A DNA stretch of 64,000 nucleotides from Roseiarcus sp963798015 (GCA_963798015.1 CAWCSA010000002.1:310001-374000), one strand, 5' to 3'. Counted from the first letter of the stretch, positions 17,458 through 27,044 are shown. Notes: generated from the sequence alone by a model not told the origin. Numbers and translations: made by a program.

Positions 17458-17491
17458 AAAAAAAGCCGGAGGAAGGTTGCCCTTCCTCCGG
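17458..17491 (-). terminator. Rho-independent terminator of the outer-membrane protein gene
   Basis: Perfect 11-base arms CCGGAGGAAGG and CCTTCCTCCGG with a four-base loop are followed, on the minus strand, by C and seven T bases. It begins 33 bases after the stop of the Omp25-like gene. This is a textbook intrinsic terminator. Confidence 0.92.
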
Positions 17492-17523
17492 TCAAGATCC
17501 TTAGAGTTCGAAGCTTTGAAAGC

Positions 17524-18354
17524 TCAGAACTTGTAGTTCACGCCCGCGCGGAAGATCGAGGCGTTGTAGTCGAATTTCCCGCTCACACTGACGCCTGGGA
17601 AGTTAACCGCCGAGAACGCGTTTCCGGCATTCGTGAAGTTGCTGCTGCCGAGATCGGCGTACAGATATTCGCCCTTGATCGTGATGTTGTTGGTGATCGC
17701 GTATTCGACGCCGCCGCCGATCACCCAGCCGACGCGCGTAGAGCTGGGATTGCCGCTGAAAAGAGAGCCGGTTGTATGGTCAAAGACGCTGAATTGCGAA
17801 TTGCCGCCGCCGTAAGCGACACCGCCGGTGGCGTAGATCATCAGGCGATTGTCAGGCGTGGCGACGAAGCCAACGCGGCCTCGCGTGGTGCCCAACCAGG
17901 TCAGGCTGGTCTTGCCATTGACGGTCAAGAAGTCATCCACTAGGGGGCCGCCGCCGAACGGAGCGCCAACGTTATTGAACGACTTGCTGAGGGTCGACCC
18001 ATCGAAGTCAGTTTCGACGCCGAGCACGAAGGCGCCGGTCTGCCAATTGTAGCCGGCCTGGCCGCCGCCGAGGAATCCGGCGCTTTGCGATCCGAGACCG
18101 CCGGGGAACCCAGCATTGAAGAAGCCGCCATCGCCAGGCGCACCCGGGTCGAAGAGCGACGCATTTCGGCCGCCGCTCGGCCAGATACCGCCGGCGTTCA
18201 CACCGACGTAGAACCCGGTCCAGGTGAACGGAGGCGGCACGAATATCGGCGCCGGCGCCTCTTTTCTCGTCGGAAGGTCTGCCGCTTGGGCCGCAACCGC
18301 CCCGACGGCCGTCAACGCCGCAACTGCGACACCCTTTAGCCAGCGATTCATCAT
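17524..18354 (-). CDS. Omp25/31-like outer-membrane beta-barrel protein
   Basis: A protein of about 276 residues with a signal peptide (MMNRWLKGVAVAALTAVGAV, cleaved after AAQA), then the motif FTWTGFYVGVNAGGIWPSGG typical of the Omp25/RopB family of Hyphomicrobiales. It ends in ASIFRAGVNYKF, an outer-membrane C-terminal Phe signature recognised by the Bam machinery. Strand-like alternating segments such as GRVGFVATPDNRLMIYATGG and NNITIKGEYLYADLG fill the middle. The start at 18354 (or the adjacent ATG at 18351) lies about nine bases after GGAG; an upstream in-frame start at 18396 adds 14 residues without signal character. Likely a highly expressed surface protein, consistent with its strong terminator. 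Confidence 0.88.
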   Translation of the reverse strand: MMNRWLKGVAVAALTAVGAVAAQAADLPTRKEAPAPIFVPPPFTWTGFYVGVNAGGIWPSGGRNASLFDPGAPGDGGFFNAGFPGGLGSQSAGFLGGGQAGYNWQTGAFVLGVETDFDGSTLSKSFNNVGAPFGGGPLVDDFLTVNGKTSLTWLGTTRGRVGFVATPDNRLMIYATGGVAYGGGNSQFSVFDHTTGSLFSGNPSSTRVGWVIGGGVEYAITNNITIKGEYLYADLGSSNFTNAGNAFSAVNFPGVSVSGKFDYNASIFRAGVNYKF

Positions 18355-18527
18355 TGTCTTTGTCTCCGTTTTGTGGCGCGACGCCATACGCAACACGCGT
18401 CACCCCGCCGCCAATAACAATGACCGGACTATAGGATTCCGATCCACATGAGTTTACCTGACTCTCGCCTTCGACGGGCGTTTGTGGTCCAATGTTGCAA
18501 ATGCGCCACAGCGTGGTAACGTTCTGT

Positions 18528-19226
18528 TTATCTTCGTTTAAATACTAAGCTCGCCAACAGCACGGCGATGACGCCAGTGAGGAAAATGCCGTCGAAAGTT
18601 CCCGCGCCGCCGATCGAAGCGACGGGTGCGCCGAGGCTACGCAGCTGGCCGAGGTTGAGGAGATCGGCGCCGATCAGCACGCCGAGGCTGCCGCCAATAT
18701 AGGCGATCGGCGCCGCAAATCGCCGCGATAGGACCAGCGCCACGCCTGCCGCTAACAAAGGCGGGGCCAAAGTTGGCACCGATATGCCCACCCCCGGAAT
18801 GGGCGTCGCCATCCGATGGACCACAAAGGCCATGATCGCCGTCGCTACCGCGCCCGACGCCCAAAGATCGTAGCGCATGAGGAGATAGAACGAAAGCAGG
18901 ACCGGAATCACCGCTCCGCCGACGTTGATTGCCAAGATTGTGCCGGGCCAATCGACGGCGACCGGAGCCAGAAAGGGGACGCCGAAGATCTCCACCACTT
19001 CCCGCGAGACGACCTGTTGTTCTGGCAGTCGCACGAGCGGCATATTGATGTACGAGCCGAGCAGAGAGCCAAACAACACCAGCGTCGCCACGCGGGGATC
19101 GAGGCCGAGCGCGGAATAGGCGTGACCCAGCAGCCTGAGCTGGATGAAAAACAGGAGGCCAAGCAAAATCGCGAAGAAGAGGGTCGCAACGCCGGCGCCG
19201 ATCGGGAAGTAGTGCATATGGGTCAA
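18528..19226 (-). CDS. DUF1614 family membrane protein
   Basis: A 232-residue integral membrane protein with seven or so hydrophobic segments. It contains GLDPRVATLVLFGSLLGSYINMPL, INVGGAVIPVLLSFYLL and IGADLLNLGQLRSLGAPVASIGGAGTFDGIFLTG, which match the DUF1614 family from memory. Function is unknown. It stands alone between the Omp25-like gene and the HIT protein gene. Confidence 0.75.
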   Translation of the reverse strand: MTHMHYFPIGAGVATLFFAILLGLLFFIQLRLLGHAYSALGLDPRVATLVLFGSLLGSYINMPLVRLPEQQVVSREVVEIFGVPFLAPVAVDWPGTILAINVGGAVIPVLLSFYLLMRYDLWASGAVATAIMAFVVHRMATPIPGVGISVPTLAPPLLAAGVALVLSRRFAAPIAYIGGSLGVLIGADLLNLGQLRSLGAPVASIGGAGTFDGIFLTGVIAVLLASLVFKRR

Positions 19227-19274
19227 GGCGTCGCACCCCCGAGTTGGCGGACCGGCGGGCGGCCGGCGATATGC

Positions 19275-19742
19275 CTAAACGCGCGCCAGCGCCGCGACGA
19301 TCTTGTCCGCATGCGGCTTGAGCATTTCGGCGCTTTGGAATGGCCCGCCCGGCGGACGGATCGCGACTCCCGTCCAGCACGGGAGCAAGTGAAAATGCAG
19401 ATGGAAGACCTGCTGGCCGCTCGCCGGTTCGTTGAACTGCTGCAGCAAAAGCCCCTCGGCCTTCATGCCAGCCATGACCGCGCGCCCGACCTTCTGCACC
19501 GCGGGCATGAGAAGCGCCAAATCTTTGGGATCGAGGTCAAAGAGCGTGCGCGCCGGCGCCTTTGGGATAACCAGCGTATGGCCGTCGGTGCGTGGCATCA
19601 CGTCCATGAAAGCGAGCGACGCGTCGTCCTCGTAGACTTTGACGCTAGGCATTTCGCCGCGAAGGATTTTTGCGAAAATGTTGTCGGCCTCATACTTCGG
19701 CGTCAAAGGCTTCTCCCATTTCCTCTGTCCCTTGCGCGCCAT
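19275..19742 (-). CDS. HIT-family protein (histidine triad)
   Basis: A 155-residue nucleotide hydrolase or transferase of the HIT family. It starts MARKGQRKWEKPLTPKYEAD, continues NIFAKILRGEMPSVKVYEDD and DVMPRTDGHTLVIPK, and has the triad QVFHLHFHLLPCW (His-x-His-x-His). The chosen start (ATG at 19742) follows the family; an open frame extends upstream to 20009 but reads as the shadow of the acetyltransferase gene. The first 53 bases overlap the end of that gene in another frame, so expression may be coupled. Confidence 0.9.
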   Translation of the reverse strand: MARKGQRKWEKPLTPKYEADNIFAKILRGEMPSVKVYEDDASLAFMDVMPRTDGHTLVIPKAPARTLFDLDPKDLALLMPAVQKVGRAVMAGMKAEGLLLQQFNEPASGQQVFHLHFHLLPCWTGVAIRPPGGPFQSAEMLKPHADKIVAALARV

Positions 19743-20922
19743 CGCCGCGGCGGAAGGGCGCATAGCCCTCATAATGCGCGATCGTGCGCTCGACCGCGGC
19801 CCGCTCGTGTCCGAGATAGTCTTCGATCGCGCGCGCAAGGCGCGCATCGGCGAACTCGTGCGCCGAATAGGTGAGCGTCGGGCGGTAGCCCCGCGCCAGC
19901 TTGTGCTCTCCCTGGGCGCCAGCCTCGATGCGGCGCAATCCGCGGGAGAGCGCAAAGTCGATCGCCTGATAATAGCAGACCTCGAAATGCAGGAATGGCC
20001 TGAGCTCAATCGCGCCCCAATTGCGGCCGTAGAGCGCGTCGTCGCCGATGAAATTGATCGCTCCCGCGATATACCGTCCGGCCCGACGCGCCATCACCAG
20101 GAGCACGCGGTCGGCGAGGGTTGAGCCGATCGCCTCAAAGAAGGCGCGGGTCAGATAGGGGCGGCCCCACTTTCGCGAGCCCGTATGGATGTAAAACTTG
20201 AAGAAGGCGTCCCAGTGCTCGGGTCGAATCGCCGAGCCGGTCAGCGCCTCGATCGTGACCTCGCCATCCAGAGCGTCGCGCCGTTCGCGCTTGATCGCCT
20301 TGCGCTTGCGCGAGGCTAGCGCTGCGAGGAAATCGTCGAAAGTCGCGAAGCCGTCGCAGGAGAAATGGAACTGTTCGCCATTGCGGATCAAAAAGCCGGC
20401 TTTGGACAGCCGTTCCTTGTCTTCGGCGGTCGGGAAGGTCACGTGAATCGACGACGTCTTGGTCTGTTTGCGCAATTGGCCGAGCGCTCCGATCAGCGCC
20501 TCGCGCGCGCCCTCGGGCGCATCGGCGGCGACGAGGAGCCGGCGTCCAGTCACCGGCGTGAACGGCACCGCCACCTGGAGCTTCGGATAATAGTCGCCCC
20601 CGGCCCGCTCATAGGCGTCGGCCCAGGCGTGGTCGAACACATACTCGCCCTGACTGTGGCTCTTGAGGTAGCAGGGGGCGGCGGCGACCATGCCTCCGCT
20701 TGAATCTTCAACCGCCAGATGCGCGGGCGTCCAGCCGGAGCGGCCTCCAACCGAGCCCGAGGCCTCCAGCGCATGCAGAAAAGCGTGGGTGATGAACGGG
20801 TTGAATCGTTCGCCTTCCGCCTCTTCATACGAGCGGCCAGGCGGATTGGCGCAGGCGTCCCACATCGCCGCATCAATGGTGGCGATGGACGGGACGACGC
20901 GCGCGGTGAAGGTGGAGGACAT
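19690..20922 (-). CDS. GNAT / FemAB-like N-acyltransferase (PF04339 type)
   Basis: A 410-residue protein of the 'peptidogalycan biosynthesis/recognition' group (formerly DUF482), an acyltransferase fold. Recognisable pieces include AMWDACANPPGRSYEEAEGE near the start, ASRKRKAIKRERRDALDG, FYIHTGSRKWGRPYLTRAFF and LRRIEAGAQGEHKLARGYRP, the latter strongly conserved in this family. The substrate is not known. In many Hyphomicrobiales it is paired with a HIT-protein gene as here. Confidence 0.85.
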   Translation of the reverse strand: MSSTFTARVVPSIATIDAAMWDACANPPGRSYEEAEGERFNPFITHAFLHALEASGSVGGRSGWTPAHLAVEDSSGGMVAAAPCYLKSHSQGEYVFDHAWADAYERAGGDYYPKLQVAVPFTPVTGRRLLVAADAPEGAREALIGALGQLRKQTKTSSIHVTFPTAEDKERLSKAGFLIRNGEQFHFSCDGFATFDDFLAALASRKRKAIKRERRDALDGEVTIEALTGSAIRPEHWDAFFKFYIHTGSRKWGRPYLTRAFFEAIGSTLADRVLLVMARRAGRYIAGAINFIGDDALYGRNWGAIELRPFLHFEVCYYQAIDFALSRGLRRIEAGAQGEHKLARGYRPTLTYSAHEFADARLARAIEDYLGHERAAVERTIAHYEGYAPFRRGDGAQGTEEMGEAFDAEV

Positions 20923-21127
20923 GGGCGGTTAGGCGGTCCGATCTGGCGGGATACCCCATCTTAGCACGCATGGCGCCAGTTTCGTGGCGAAGCAGCCTGA
21001 ACTCCGCATAAGAGTTGGATTCAGTTTTGCGATCTCAGATGCTAATGATTGCGCGTGCAGGCTCGAGCGGCCGAGGCCAAGCCTGTGCACAGGTCCGAAC
21101 ATGAAACGTTTGAGGAGCCGGAGAGCG

Positions 21128-22752
21128 ATGGCGCGCGCCGACACGATGGGACGCCTTCGAAGGGTGGGATTTCTGATTGCGGTTGGCGGGGCCGCCGCGG
21201 TCGTGAATGCGAGTTCGGGCCGCGCTGCTGAGGCTTGCGCCGCTCTCAATGACCTCAGAATCGACAACACGACGATCACGGGGGCGGAGAGCATGCCAGC
21301 GGGTCCTTCACGGCGGCCGATTCGAAGAGCTACGCCAATCTGCCGGCTTTCTGCAGAGTGACCGCGACCATATCGTCCGTGCACGATTCGGCGATCCGAG
21401 TCGAAATGTGGCTTCCGCAGGAGGGATGGAAGGGCGTCTTCGAGGGAACCGGGAACGGCGGCTACGGCGGCGGCTTCAACACTCCCATCCTGGCGGCGGG
21501 CGTGCGCCGGGGCTATGCCGTCATCAACACCGATCAGGGAACGGCGCCTGCGACGGCGCTGAACGGCGACGCGATCGTCGGCCACCCGGTGAAATGGCGC
21601 GACTGGGGTTTCCGCTCGACCCATCTCATGACGATTGCCGGCAAAGAGATCGCGTCAGCCTTTTACGGCAAGGATTCGAGCCATTCCTATTTCAGCGGCT
21701 GCTCGACCGGCGGTCAGCAGGCGCTTGTCGAGGCCCAGCTCTGCCCTAAGGATTACGACGGCATCGCCGCCGGCGCGCCGGTGGTCAACCGCACCCATCT
21801 GCACGCCGCCTTCGTCTGGAGCCGCCAGGCCGCCGACCGTTCGCCGGGCAGCGTGCTTGGGCATGAGAAACTAATGCTGCTCAAGAGGTCGGTCGTTGCG
21901 GCTTGTCCGCCGGGCGCGGGCGGCGCGGCTTCGGATATGTTCGTCGCCGATCCGCTTCACTGCGCCTTCGATCCGGAGTCGCTCGTCTGCAAGGCCGGCG
22001 ACGCGCCCGACTGCCTGACGCCCGATCAGGTCGAAATGGTGAAGCGCTTCTATGCCGGCCCCACCGACCCGCGCACCGGGGAGCAGATTTACCCCGGTTG
22101 GGCGCGCGGCAGCGAGGGTCCGGCTTTCGGCTGGGCTGCGGAGGAAGGCGATCCGCCGCTCTCGCTCAAGGAGCCGGCCTTCGACAGCCTCTTCAAATGG
22201 GTGTTCGGCCCGACCTGGGACTGGCGCAGCTTCGACTTCGACCACGACATGGCGGAAGTGGACGCCGTGCTCGGACCCGATGTGAACGGCGCGACGGTCG
22301 CCAACATCGACGCGTTCAAGGCGCATGGCGGCAAGCTGCTCATCTACCACGGATGGGCGGATTCGATCGTCAATCCGTTCGCCACGATCGCCTTCTACGA
22401 GACGCTCGCCAAGGCTGCTGGAAGTCAGGACCAGTTGCAAGGCTCGGCGCGACTCTTCCTTCTGCCCGGCGTCGAGCATTGCGGCGCGGGTGGGGGCGAC
22501 GGGCCGGATGCGGTCGGCAGCGAACACGGGCTGCCGGCGCCTGAGGTCGACGCGCAGCATGACGTCCTCGCGGCGCTCGCCCAGTGGGTCGAGACTGGAA
22601 CTGCGCCGGAAAAGCTGATCGCCACCAAATATCAGGGCGACGATCCCACGAAGCCGATCGTCATGCAGCGTCCCGCCTGTCCCTATCCGAAGAAAGCGCA
22701 CTATTCGGGCTCCGGCGACACCAACGCGGCTGCGAGCTTCGTCTGCGAATAA
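21128..22752 (+). pseudogene. Tannase/feruloyl esterase family protein, frameshifted
   Basis: An exported alpha/beta-hydrolase of the tannase family (PF07519 type). The N-terminal part starts at 21128 (MARADTMGRLRRVGFLIAVG, signal peptide to GRAAEACAAL) and reads to MPAG near 21301. The frame then shifts by one base: SFTAADSKSYANLPAFCRVT and the rest follow in another frame to 22752. One G missing from a run of G at 21301-21303 would restore one frame of about 541 residues. The core is complete: YFSGCSTGGQQAL (Ser nucleophile), LLIYHGWADSIVNP (Asp) and LPGVEHCGAG (His), with paired Cys around them. It would hydrolyse plant-type aromatic esters or similar. The part after 21358 is open on its own but lacks a signal peptide. 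Confidence 0.85.
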
Positions 22753-22787
22753 AGCTCAAACGATGCCCGGGAAATCGCTCCTGCAAC

Positions 22788-23294
22788 TCAAGCGTTCGTG
22801 CCGCCGTCGACCGTCAGGCTCGCGCCGGTGATGTAGGCGGCTTCCGGACTGGCGACGAACGCGACTAGGCTCGCGATCTCGTCGACTTGGCCGTAGCGGT
22901 TCAAGGCCGTCATCGCCTTCTGCGGAACCGCCCACTCGCCGGACGCGGGATTGAGGTCGGTGTCGATCGGACCTGGCTGGATGTTGTTGACGGTGATGCC
23001 GCGGTCGCCCACTTCCCGGGCCAGCCCTTGCGCGAACATTTTGATCGCGCCCTTGGTCGCCGCGTAGGACACAAGGCCCGGCGTCATCATCCGTTCGCTG
23101 ACGCACGATCCGATGAGAATGATGCGCCCGCCCTTGTTCGTAGCCTTGAGCGCGCCCTGCGTCGCGATAAACGCGCCGCGCAGGTTGAGGTCGATGACGC
23201 GGTCGAGCTCCTCGAGACTGGTGTCCTTCGAACCTGAGTTTAGAGTGCTCGGCCGACGCCAAGAGCTTGTCGGTAAGGCAGACATTGATTTCAC
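22788..23294 (-). pseudogene. SDR-family oxidoreductase, 5'-truncated remnant
   Basis: The C-terminal two thirds of a short-chain dehydrogenase: LEELDRVIDLNLRGAFIATQ, catalytic Ser in RIILIGSCVSE, the YAATKGA form of Tyr-x3-Lys in LVSYAATKGAIKMF, then GITVNNIQPGPIDTDLNP and the end AAYITGASLTVDGGTNA. The first 90 or so residues, with the Gly-rich NAD(P)-binding motif, cannot be found in any frame upstream. The genuine coding signal begins near 23235, and the residues before it look like chance. So this is a remnant with its 5' part lost by deletion or rearrangement. Confidence 0.8.
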
Positions 23295-23771
23295 TCACCC
23301 AGTGAACGGCGAAAAAGCGGTCCAAGCGGAGGGTTTGCTCGAGGCGGAGAGTCGGTCGAACGCGCTCTTGCGCCGGATAGAGGCCAGCAGGACCTCGCCA
23401 AGAGCGCACCCTTCTGCGACCTCGCCGAAGGCGAGGTCAACAAAACCCTGTCCGTCAGAGCTGAGGGACGCCTTCGCTGGTTATCGTGCGTCTCGCGGAA
23501 CCACCGGCGCCACTGCATAAAACGGCGGCTCGAGCTCGGTGGGCTTTTTATCCGGACATTTAGCGATCTGAGCGCCGCGAGGCGTGGCGTTTTCCTCCCG
23601 TTTGGGAGGAGCGAGATGTTTTGGGATGCGCTTAACTCATGCTCGCCTGACGTCCCAGAAGCAGCCTGAGCTTTTCTGCCTAGAGTTTGATCCGGAAAGG
23701 AATGGTCTGCGTCGAGGCTGCGAGCGCTTTTGGAGTTGTCCTAATTTTTTAGTTAAATGGGGAGTTATGTC
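23295..23771. other. Intergenic region with a hairpin; junk beside the SDR remnant
   Basis: No convincing gene. A perfect nine-base hairpin, GACCTCGCC and GGCGAGGTC around GAA, lies at 23418-23438, and a smaller CCTCCC / GGGAGG stem lies near 23595-23612. The region is probably what remains of the SDR gene's lost neighbour. The last bases hold the ribosome site of the next gene. Confidence 0.45.
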
Positions 23772-24413
23772 ATGATCAATACCAGTCGATGGGTGTTGGC
23801 CGGATTGGCCGTCGCCAGCAGCGCATGCTTTGGAAACGCCGCAAGCGCTGACGCGATCCCCTATCCCGACGCAGGGACGGCGATCACAATTCCGTCGTAC
23901 AATTTCACAGCGTCGGCAACCGGCAACATCACTGCCTACTTTTATTCTTCCGACGCCGCTGACGAAGAAGAAGTCTCTATGGACGTTGATGGGACGCCGA
24001 CCGGAATATTTGGGTTAAATAACCATACGAGCGCCGTCGGCGAAGCCTTCAACCTTGGACCGGTCACCGCAGGCGATAGCATCGAGTTCTTTATCCAAGA
24101 TTTCTCGACCGGGGTGAACTGGTATAGCAATGCCTCGGATAATTCTGACGGCGATAATCACGCATACGTGACTTCGTACACTGGGGGCGTGGCTTCGATT
24201 CCTGCCGGCACTTACGTAGGCTTTGAAGACCGAGCGTTCGGTGACTACGATTATAACGACGATCAATTCGTCTTCACCAATGTCTCATCTCCAGTTGTGT
24301 CATCTGCTGTCCCCGAACTCTCCACCTGGGCGATGATGGGCCTTGGCTTCGCGGGTCTGGCGTTTGCCGGCTGGCGAGGCTCGCGAAAGACTGCTGCCCC
24401 CGCCGCAGGCTAA
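23772..24413 (+). CDS. Exported PEP-CTERM-type surface protein
   Basis: A 213-residue exported protein with a signal peptide (MINTSRWVLAGLAVASSACF, cleavage after ASA) and a C-terminal sorting signal VPELSTWAMMGLGFAGLAFA followed by GWRGSRK: the VPExxTWAMM motif, a helix and basic residues recognised by exosortase-type systems. The middle is acidic and aromatic, with DFSTGVNWYSNASDNSDGD and FGDYDYNDDQF, which may bind calcium. The start at 23772 is preferred because GGGGAG ends seven bases before it, while the in-frame ATG at 23757 has no ribosome site. A strong terminator follows. No exosortase gene is in the window. Confidence 0.8.
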   Translation: MINTSRWVLAGLAVASSACFGNAASADAIPYPDAGTAITIPSYNFTASATGNITAYFYSSDAADEEEVSMDVDGTPTGIFGLNNHTSAVGEAFNLGPVTAGDSIEFFIQDFSTGVNWYSNASDNSDGDNHAYVTSYTGGVASIPAGTYVGFEDRAFGDYDYNDDQFVFTNVSSPVVSSAVPELSTWAMMGLGFAGLAFAGWRGSRKTAAPAAG

Positions 24414-24420
24414 CAACAGA

Positions 24421-24446
24421 AAGGGCGGCCCCAGAGCCGCCCTTTC
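24421..24446 (+). terminator. Rho-independent terminator after the PEP-CTERM gene
   Basis: Perfect ten-base arms AAAGGGCGGC and GCCGCCCTTT with a six-base loop start 8 bases after the stop, followed by CTTATTTAGTTTTC. It may also serve the convergent DUF2125-like gene, because the A-rich start gives T bases on the other strand. Confidence 0.9.
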
Positions 24447-24523
24447 TTATTTAGTTTTCCTTGCATTTCCTTGGAGGGCGTTCGCGCGACGGGTTGTGCC
24501 TTCAGGCTTCGCAGGTCGCTCGC

Positions 24524-26008
24524 TCAGTCCGGCGCCTTGCCGAATGGGATGCCGTTGATCTTGATCGACCGCTGGGCGTCCAACTCCACCAGCCAGCTGA
24601 GGCTGCCGTCGCTTTCGCTCTTGCCGAGGCCCTTGGCGAGCGCGAGGCCGGGCATGGCCTTGGCCGAGACGTCGGGACCTAGGTCTTTGACCGCCGCCAT
24701 CGTCCTGTCGAAGCTGCGCGCGTGGATCGTTATCGCCGCCGTGGGCTTGCTGTGGTCGAGGCGGATCACGCCGGCGAAGTCCGCGTCGACCGCCGGCGCG
24801 ACCACATGCGAGGGGGCGAACTCGATCTGGACCGGACCGGCGCTGATGAAAGCGGCTTCCACCTTCTCCGCGTTGTCGTCGGAGAGGAGCGGTCCGTCGC
24901 CCTGGAGGCTCAGGTCGGAAATCCACTCGTTGGCCGCCGCACTAATGTCGATACCCTTGAGTTTCGCCGAAATATCGATCTTTGACGGCGTTAATGCGCC
25001 TGCATTGGGGGGAAGGAGGCCAACCGGCAGGCTCAAGCCGTCGGCTGAAACGCTGAGGTTGATCGCGCTCTGCGGTCCGGCATTGGTCGCGCCAAGCTGA
25101 TATTTGAAATCCCCCAGAGCGATCGCGCCGAGCGACGAGGTGACGACGGCCTTCTGCGCTTCGACCCCCTCGTCGAGCTTGAGGCCGGGCGCCGCCAGCT
25201 CCTTGAGCAGCCCCTTGAGGTCGACTTCGTGCGCGGCGAGATCGGCGCGCGCAGGATGAGCCGCAAGCAGGCCCCAGAGATCGAATGCCTTGCGGCTCTT
25301 GAAGCCGTCGACGCCAAGACTGATGAGCGCCTTTTCCGCCCTGCCGCTGAGATTGATCGGGGTCTCGTTGTCGCCGGCCCCGGTTCCTGCCGCTTTGAGG
25401 CCGAGGTCGGCGATGTCTTCCTTCACCTGCGTCGACACCGAGCCGTCGCCGGCGACGTTGGTCGCGATGGTCTCCTGGACCGGGCCGAAGTCGATCGTCT
25501 GAGTGACCTTCGGATTCTGGATCTGGAAAGTCCCTTTATCCATGTTCGCTGAGCCCGAGAGAAGCCAGGCGATGGCCGGACTGATCAGCGCGGCTGAGCG
25601 AAAGTTCGTGAATTCAATGGCGCCGGTCGCGTCCTTGGAATGGAAGCCAATTTTGGGAAGCGAGTTCATGGCGACCCGCCAATTGCTGTCGTCCTGCTCG
25701 ACCGCCTGGTAGACGATGACCGCCGGATCATACGTCATGCCTGTTTCAGCGAGGAGCGCATTGAGCGCGCTGAGGTCGGCCGAGACAAGATAATGCGCGC
25801 CGTCTGGCTTGACCGTTACAAGGGGGGTCGCGCCGGCCTGCGCGGCGGGCAAATATTTTGCGATGAGGGCTCTCAGCGCATCGGCGCCCTCGGGCGTGGC
25901 CGGCTTGTCGCGCGCAAGCGCAGGGACCGCCCACAGGAGGCCCACGGCCAGCGACAAATACTCAAGGCGACGGCGCGATCGGCGCGGGCGAAATCGGATG
26001 GAAGGCAT
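24524..26008 (-). CDS. Exported protein of DUF2125 type
   Basis: A 494-residue periplasmic or envelope protein with a basic N-terminus and signal segment (LEYLSLAVGLLWAVPALA, cleavage near residue 32). It has repeated amphipathic segments and statements such as INLSVSADGLSLPVGLLPP, which resemble DUF2125 proteins common in Hyphomicrobiales. No enzyme motif is visible. It may be an outer-membrane or lipid-handling factor of the AsmA/TamB-like world, but that is speculation. Confidence 0.6.
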   Translation of the reverse strand: MPSIRFRPRRSRRRLEYLSLAVGLLWAVPALARDKPATPEGADALRALIAKYLPAAQAGATPLVTVKPDGAHYLVSADLSALNALLAETGMTYDPAVIVYQAVEQDDSNWRVAMNSLPKIGFHSKDATGAIEFTNFRSAALISPAIAWLLSGSANMDKGTFQIQNPKVTQTIDFGPVQETIATNVAGDGSVSTQVKEDIADLGLKAAGTGAGDNETPINLSGRAEKALISLGVDGFKSRKAFDLWGLLAAHPARADLAAHEVDLKGLLKELAAPGLKLDEGVEAQKAVVTSSLGAIALGDFKYQLGATNAGPQSAINLSVSADGLSLPVGLLPPNAGALTPSKIDISAKLKGIDISAAANEWISDLSLQGDGPLLSDDNAEKVEAAFISAGPVQIEFAPSHVVAPAVDADFAGVIRLDHSKPTAAITIHARSFDRTMAAVKDLGPDVSAKAMPGLALAKGLGKSESDGSLSWLVELDAQRSIKINGIPFGKAPD

Positions 26009-26138
26009 GGGGCGCGGCCTGTTTGGTTCAGCGAGGACAATCCGGAGTTTACGCCCAGCCTATTTCAGATTCTTCGACGCCGCGCGACAATTTCTAAGTG
26101 AAGCGACCGGCCGGGCAGGACTCGCCAACGGCCGCCCG

Positions 26139-27044
26139 TCACCGCGCCGGCAGCGGCGCGGCCAAGCGATTTTTTGGCGCTTGCGCTTTAGCCACCCCGG
26201 CCTTCACCGCCTGCTGCACCTTCTCGAAAGCACGCACCTCGATTTGCCGCACGCGCTCACGCGACACGTCGAATTCAGCCGAGAGCTCCTCGAGCGTGAT
26301 CGGATCGTCAGCCAGCCGGCGGGCCTCGAAGATACGCCGCTCGCGCGGATTGAGCACACTCAACGCGGAGCGCAGCGCGTCCGTGCGAACGCTTGATTCC
26401 TCGCGGTCGGCGAGCAGCGTTTCCTGATCCACGGTGTCGTCGACCAGCCAGTCCTGCCACTCGCCCTCGCCGCCCTCGCGCAACGGCGCATTGAGAGAGG
26501 CGTCGCCGCCGAGGCGGCGGTTCATGTCGATCACATCCTGTTTGCCGACGCCGAGCCGCTTCGAAATCACTTCGACCTGATCGTCGCGCAGATCGCCCTC
26601 GTCGAGCGCGGAAATCCGGCTCTTCGCCTTGCGCAGGTTGAAGAACAGCTTCTTCTGGCTCGCTGTCGTGCCCATCTTAACGAGCGACCACGAGCGCAGG
26701 ATGTATTCCTGGATCGAGGCGCGAATCCACCACATGGCGTAGGTCGCCAGCTTGAAGCCCTTGTCCGGCTCGAAGCGCTTGACCGCCTGCATGAGGCCGA
26801 CGTTGCCCTCGGAGATCACTTCCCCGATAGGCAGGCCGTAGCCGCGATAGCCCATGGCGATCTTGGCCACCAGCCGGAGATGAGAGGTGACGAGCTTGTG
26901 CGCCGCCTCGCGATCCCCATGTTCCCGCCAGCGCTTGGCCAGCATAAATTCCTCCTGCGGCTCCAGCATCGGGAACCGCTTGATCTCTTGCAGGTAACGG
27001 GCAAGTCCCGACTCGCCCGCAATGATGGGAAGCGACGCGGCCAT
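26139..27044 (-). CDS. rpoH: RNA polymerase sigma-32 factor
   Basis: A 301-residue heat-shock sigma factor. It shows region 2 (LVTSHLRLVAKIAMGYRGYG through FEPDKGFKLATYAMWWIRAS), the RpoH box QKKLFFNLR at residues 130-138 that is specific to RpoH, and region 4 (TLEELSAEFDVSRERVRQIE) which reads the -35 element. The ATG follows GAGGAAAAC. Alphaproteobacteria often have more than one rpoH; which copy this is cannot be told. It stands alone, with about 160 bases of upstream sequence to the pseudouridine synthase gene. Confidence 0.95.
   Translation of the reverse strand: MAASLPIIAGESGLARYLQEIKRFPMLEPQEEFMLAKRWREHGDREAAHKLVTSHLRLVAKIAMGYRGYGLPIGEVISEGNVGLMQAVKRFEPDKGFKLATYAMWWIRASIQEYILRSWSLVKMGTTASQKKLFFNLRKAKSRISALDEGDLRDDQVEVISKRLGVGKQDVIDMNRRLGGDASLNAPLREGGEGEWQDWLVDDTVDQETLLADREESSVRTDALRSALSVLNPRERRIFEARRLADDPITLEELSAEFDVSRERVRQIEVRAFEKVQQAVKAGVAKAQAPKNRLAAPLPAR

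Noticed and set aside
19743..20009. Longer N-terminus for the HIT protein
   Set aside because: The added 89 residues are the acetyltransferase gene read in another frame; family members begin near the chosen Met.
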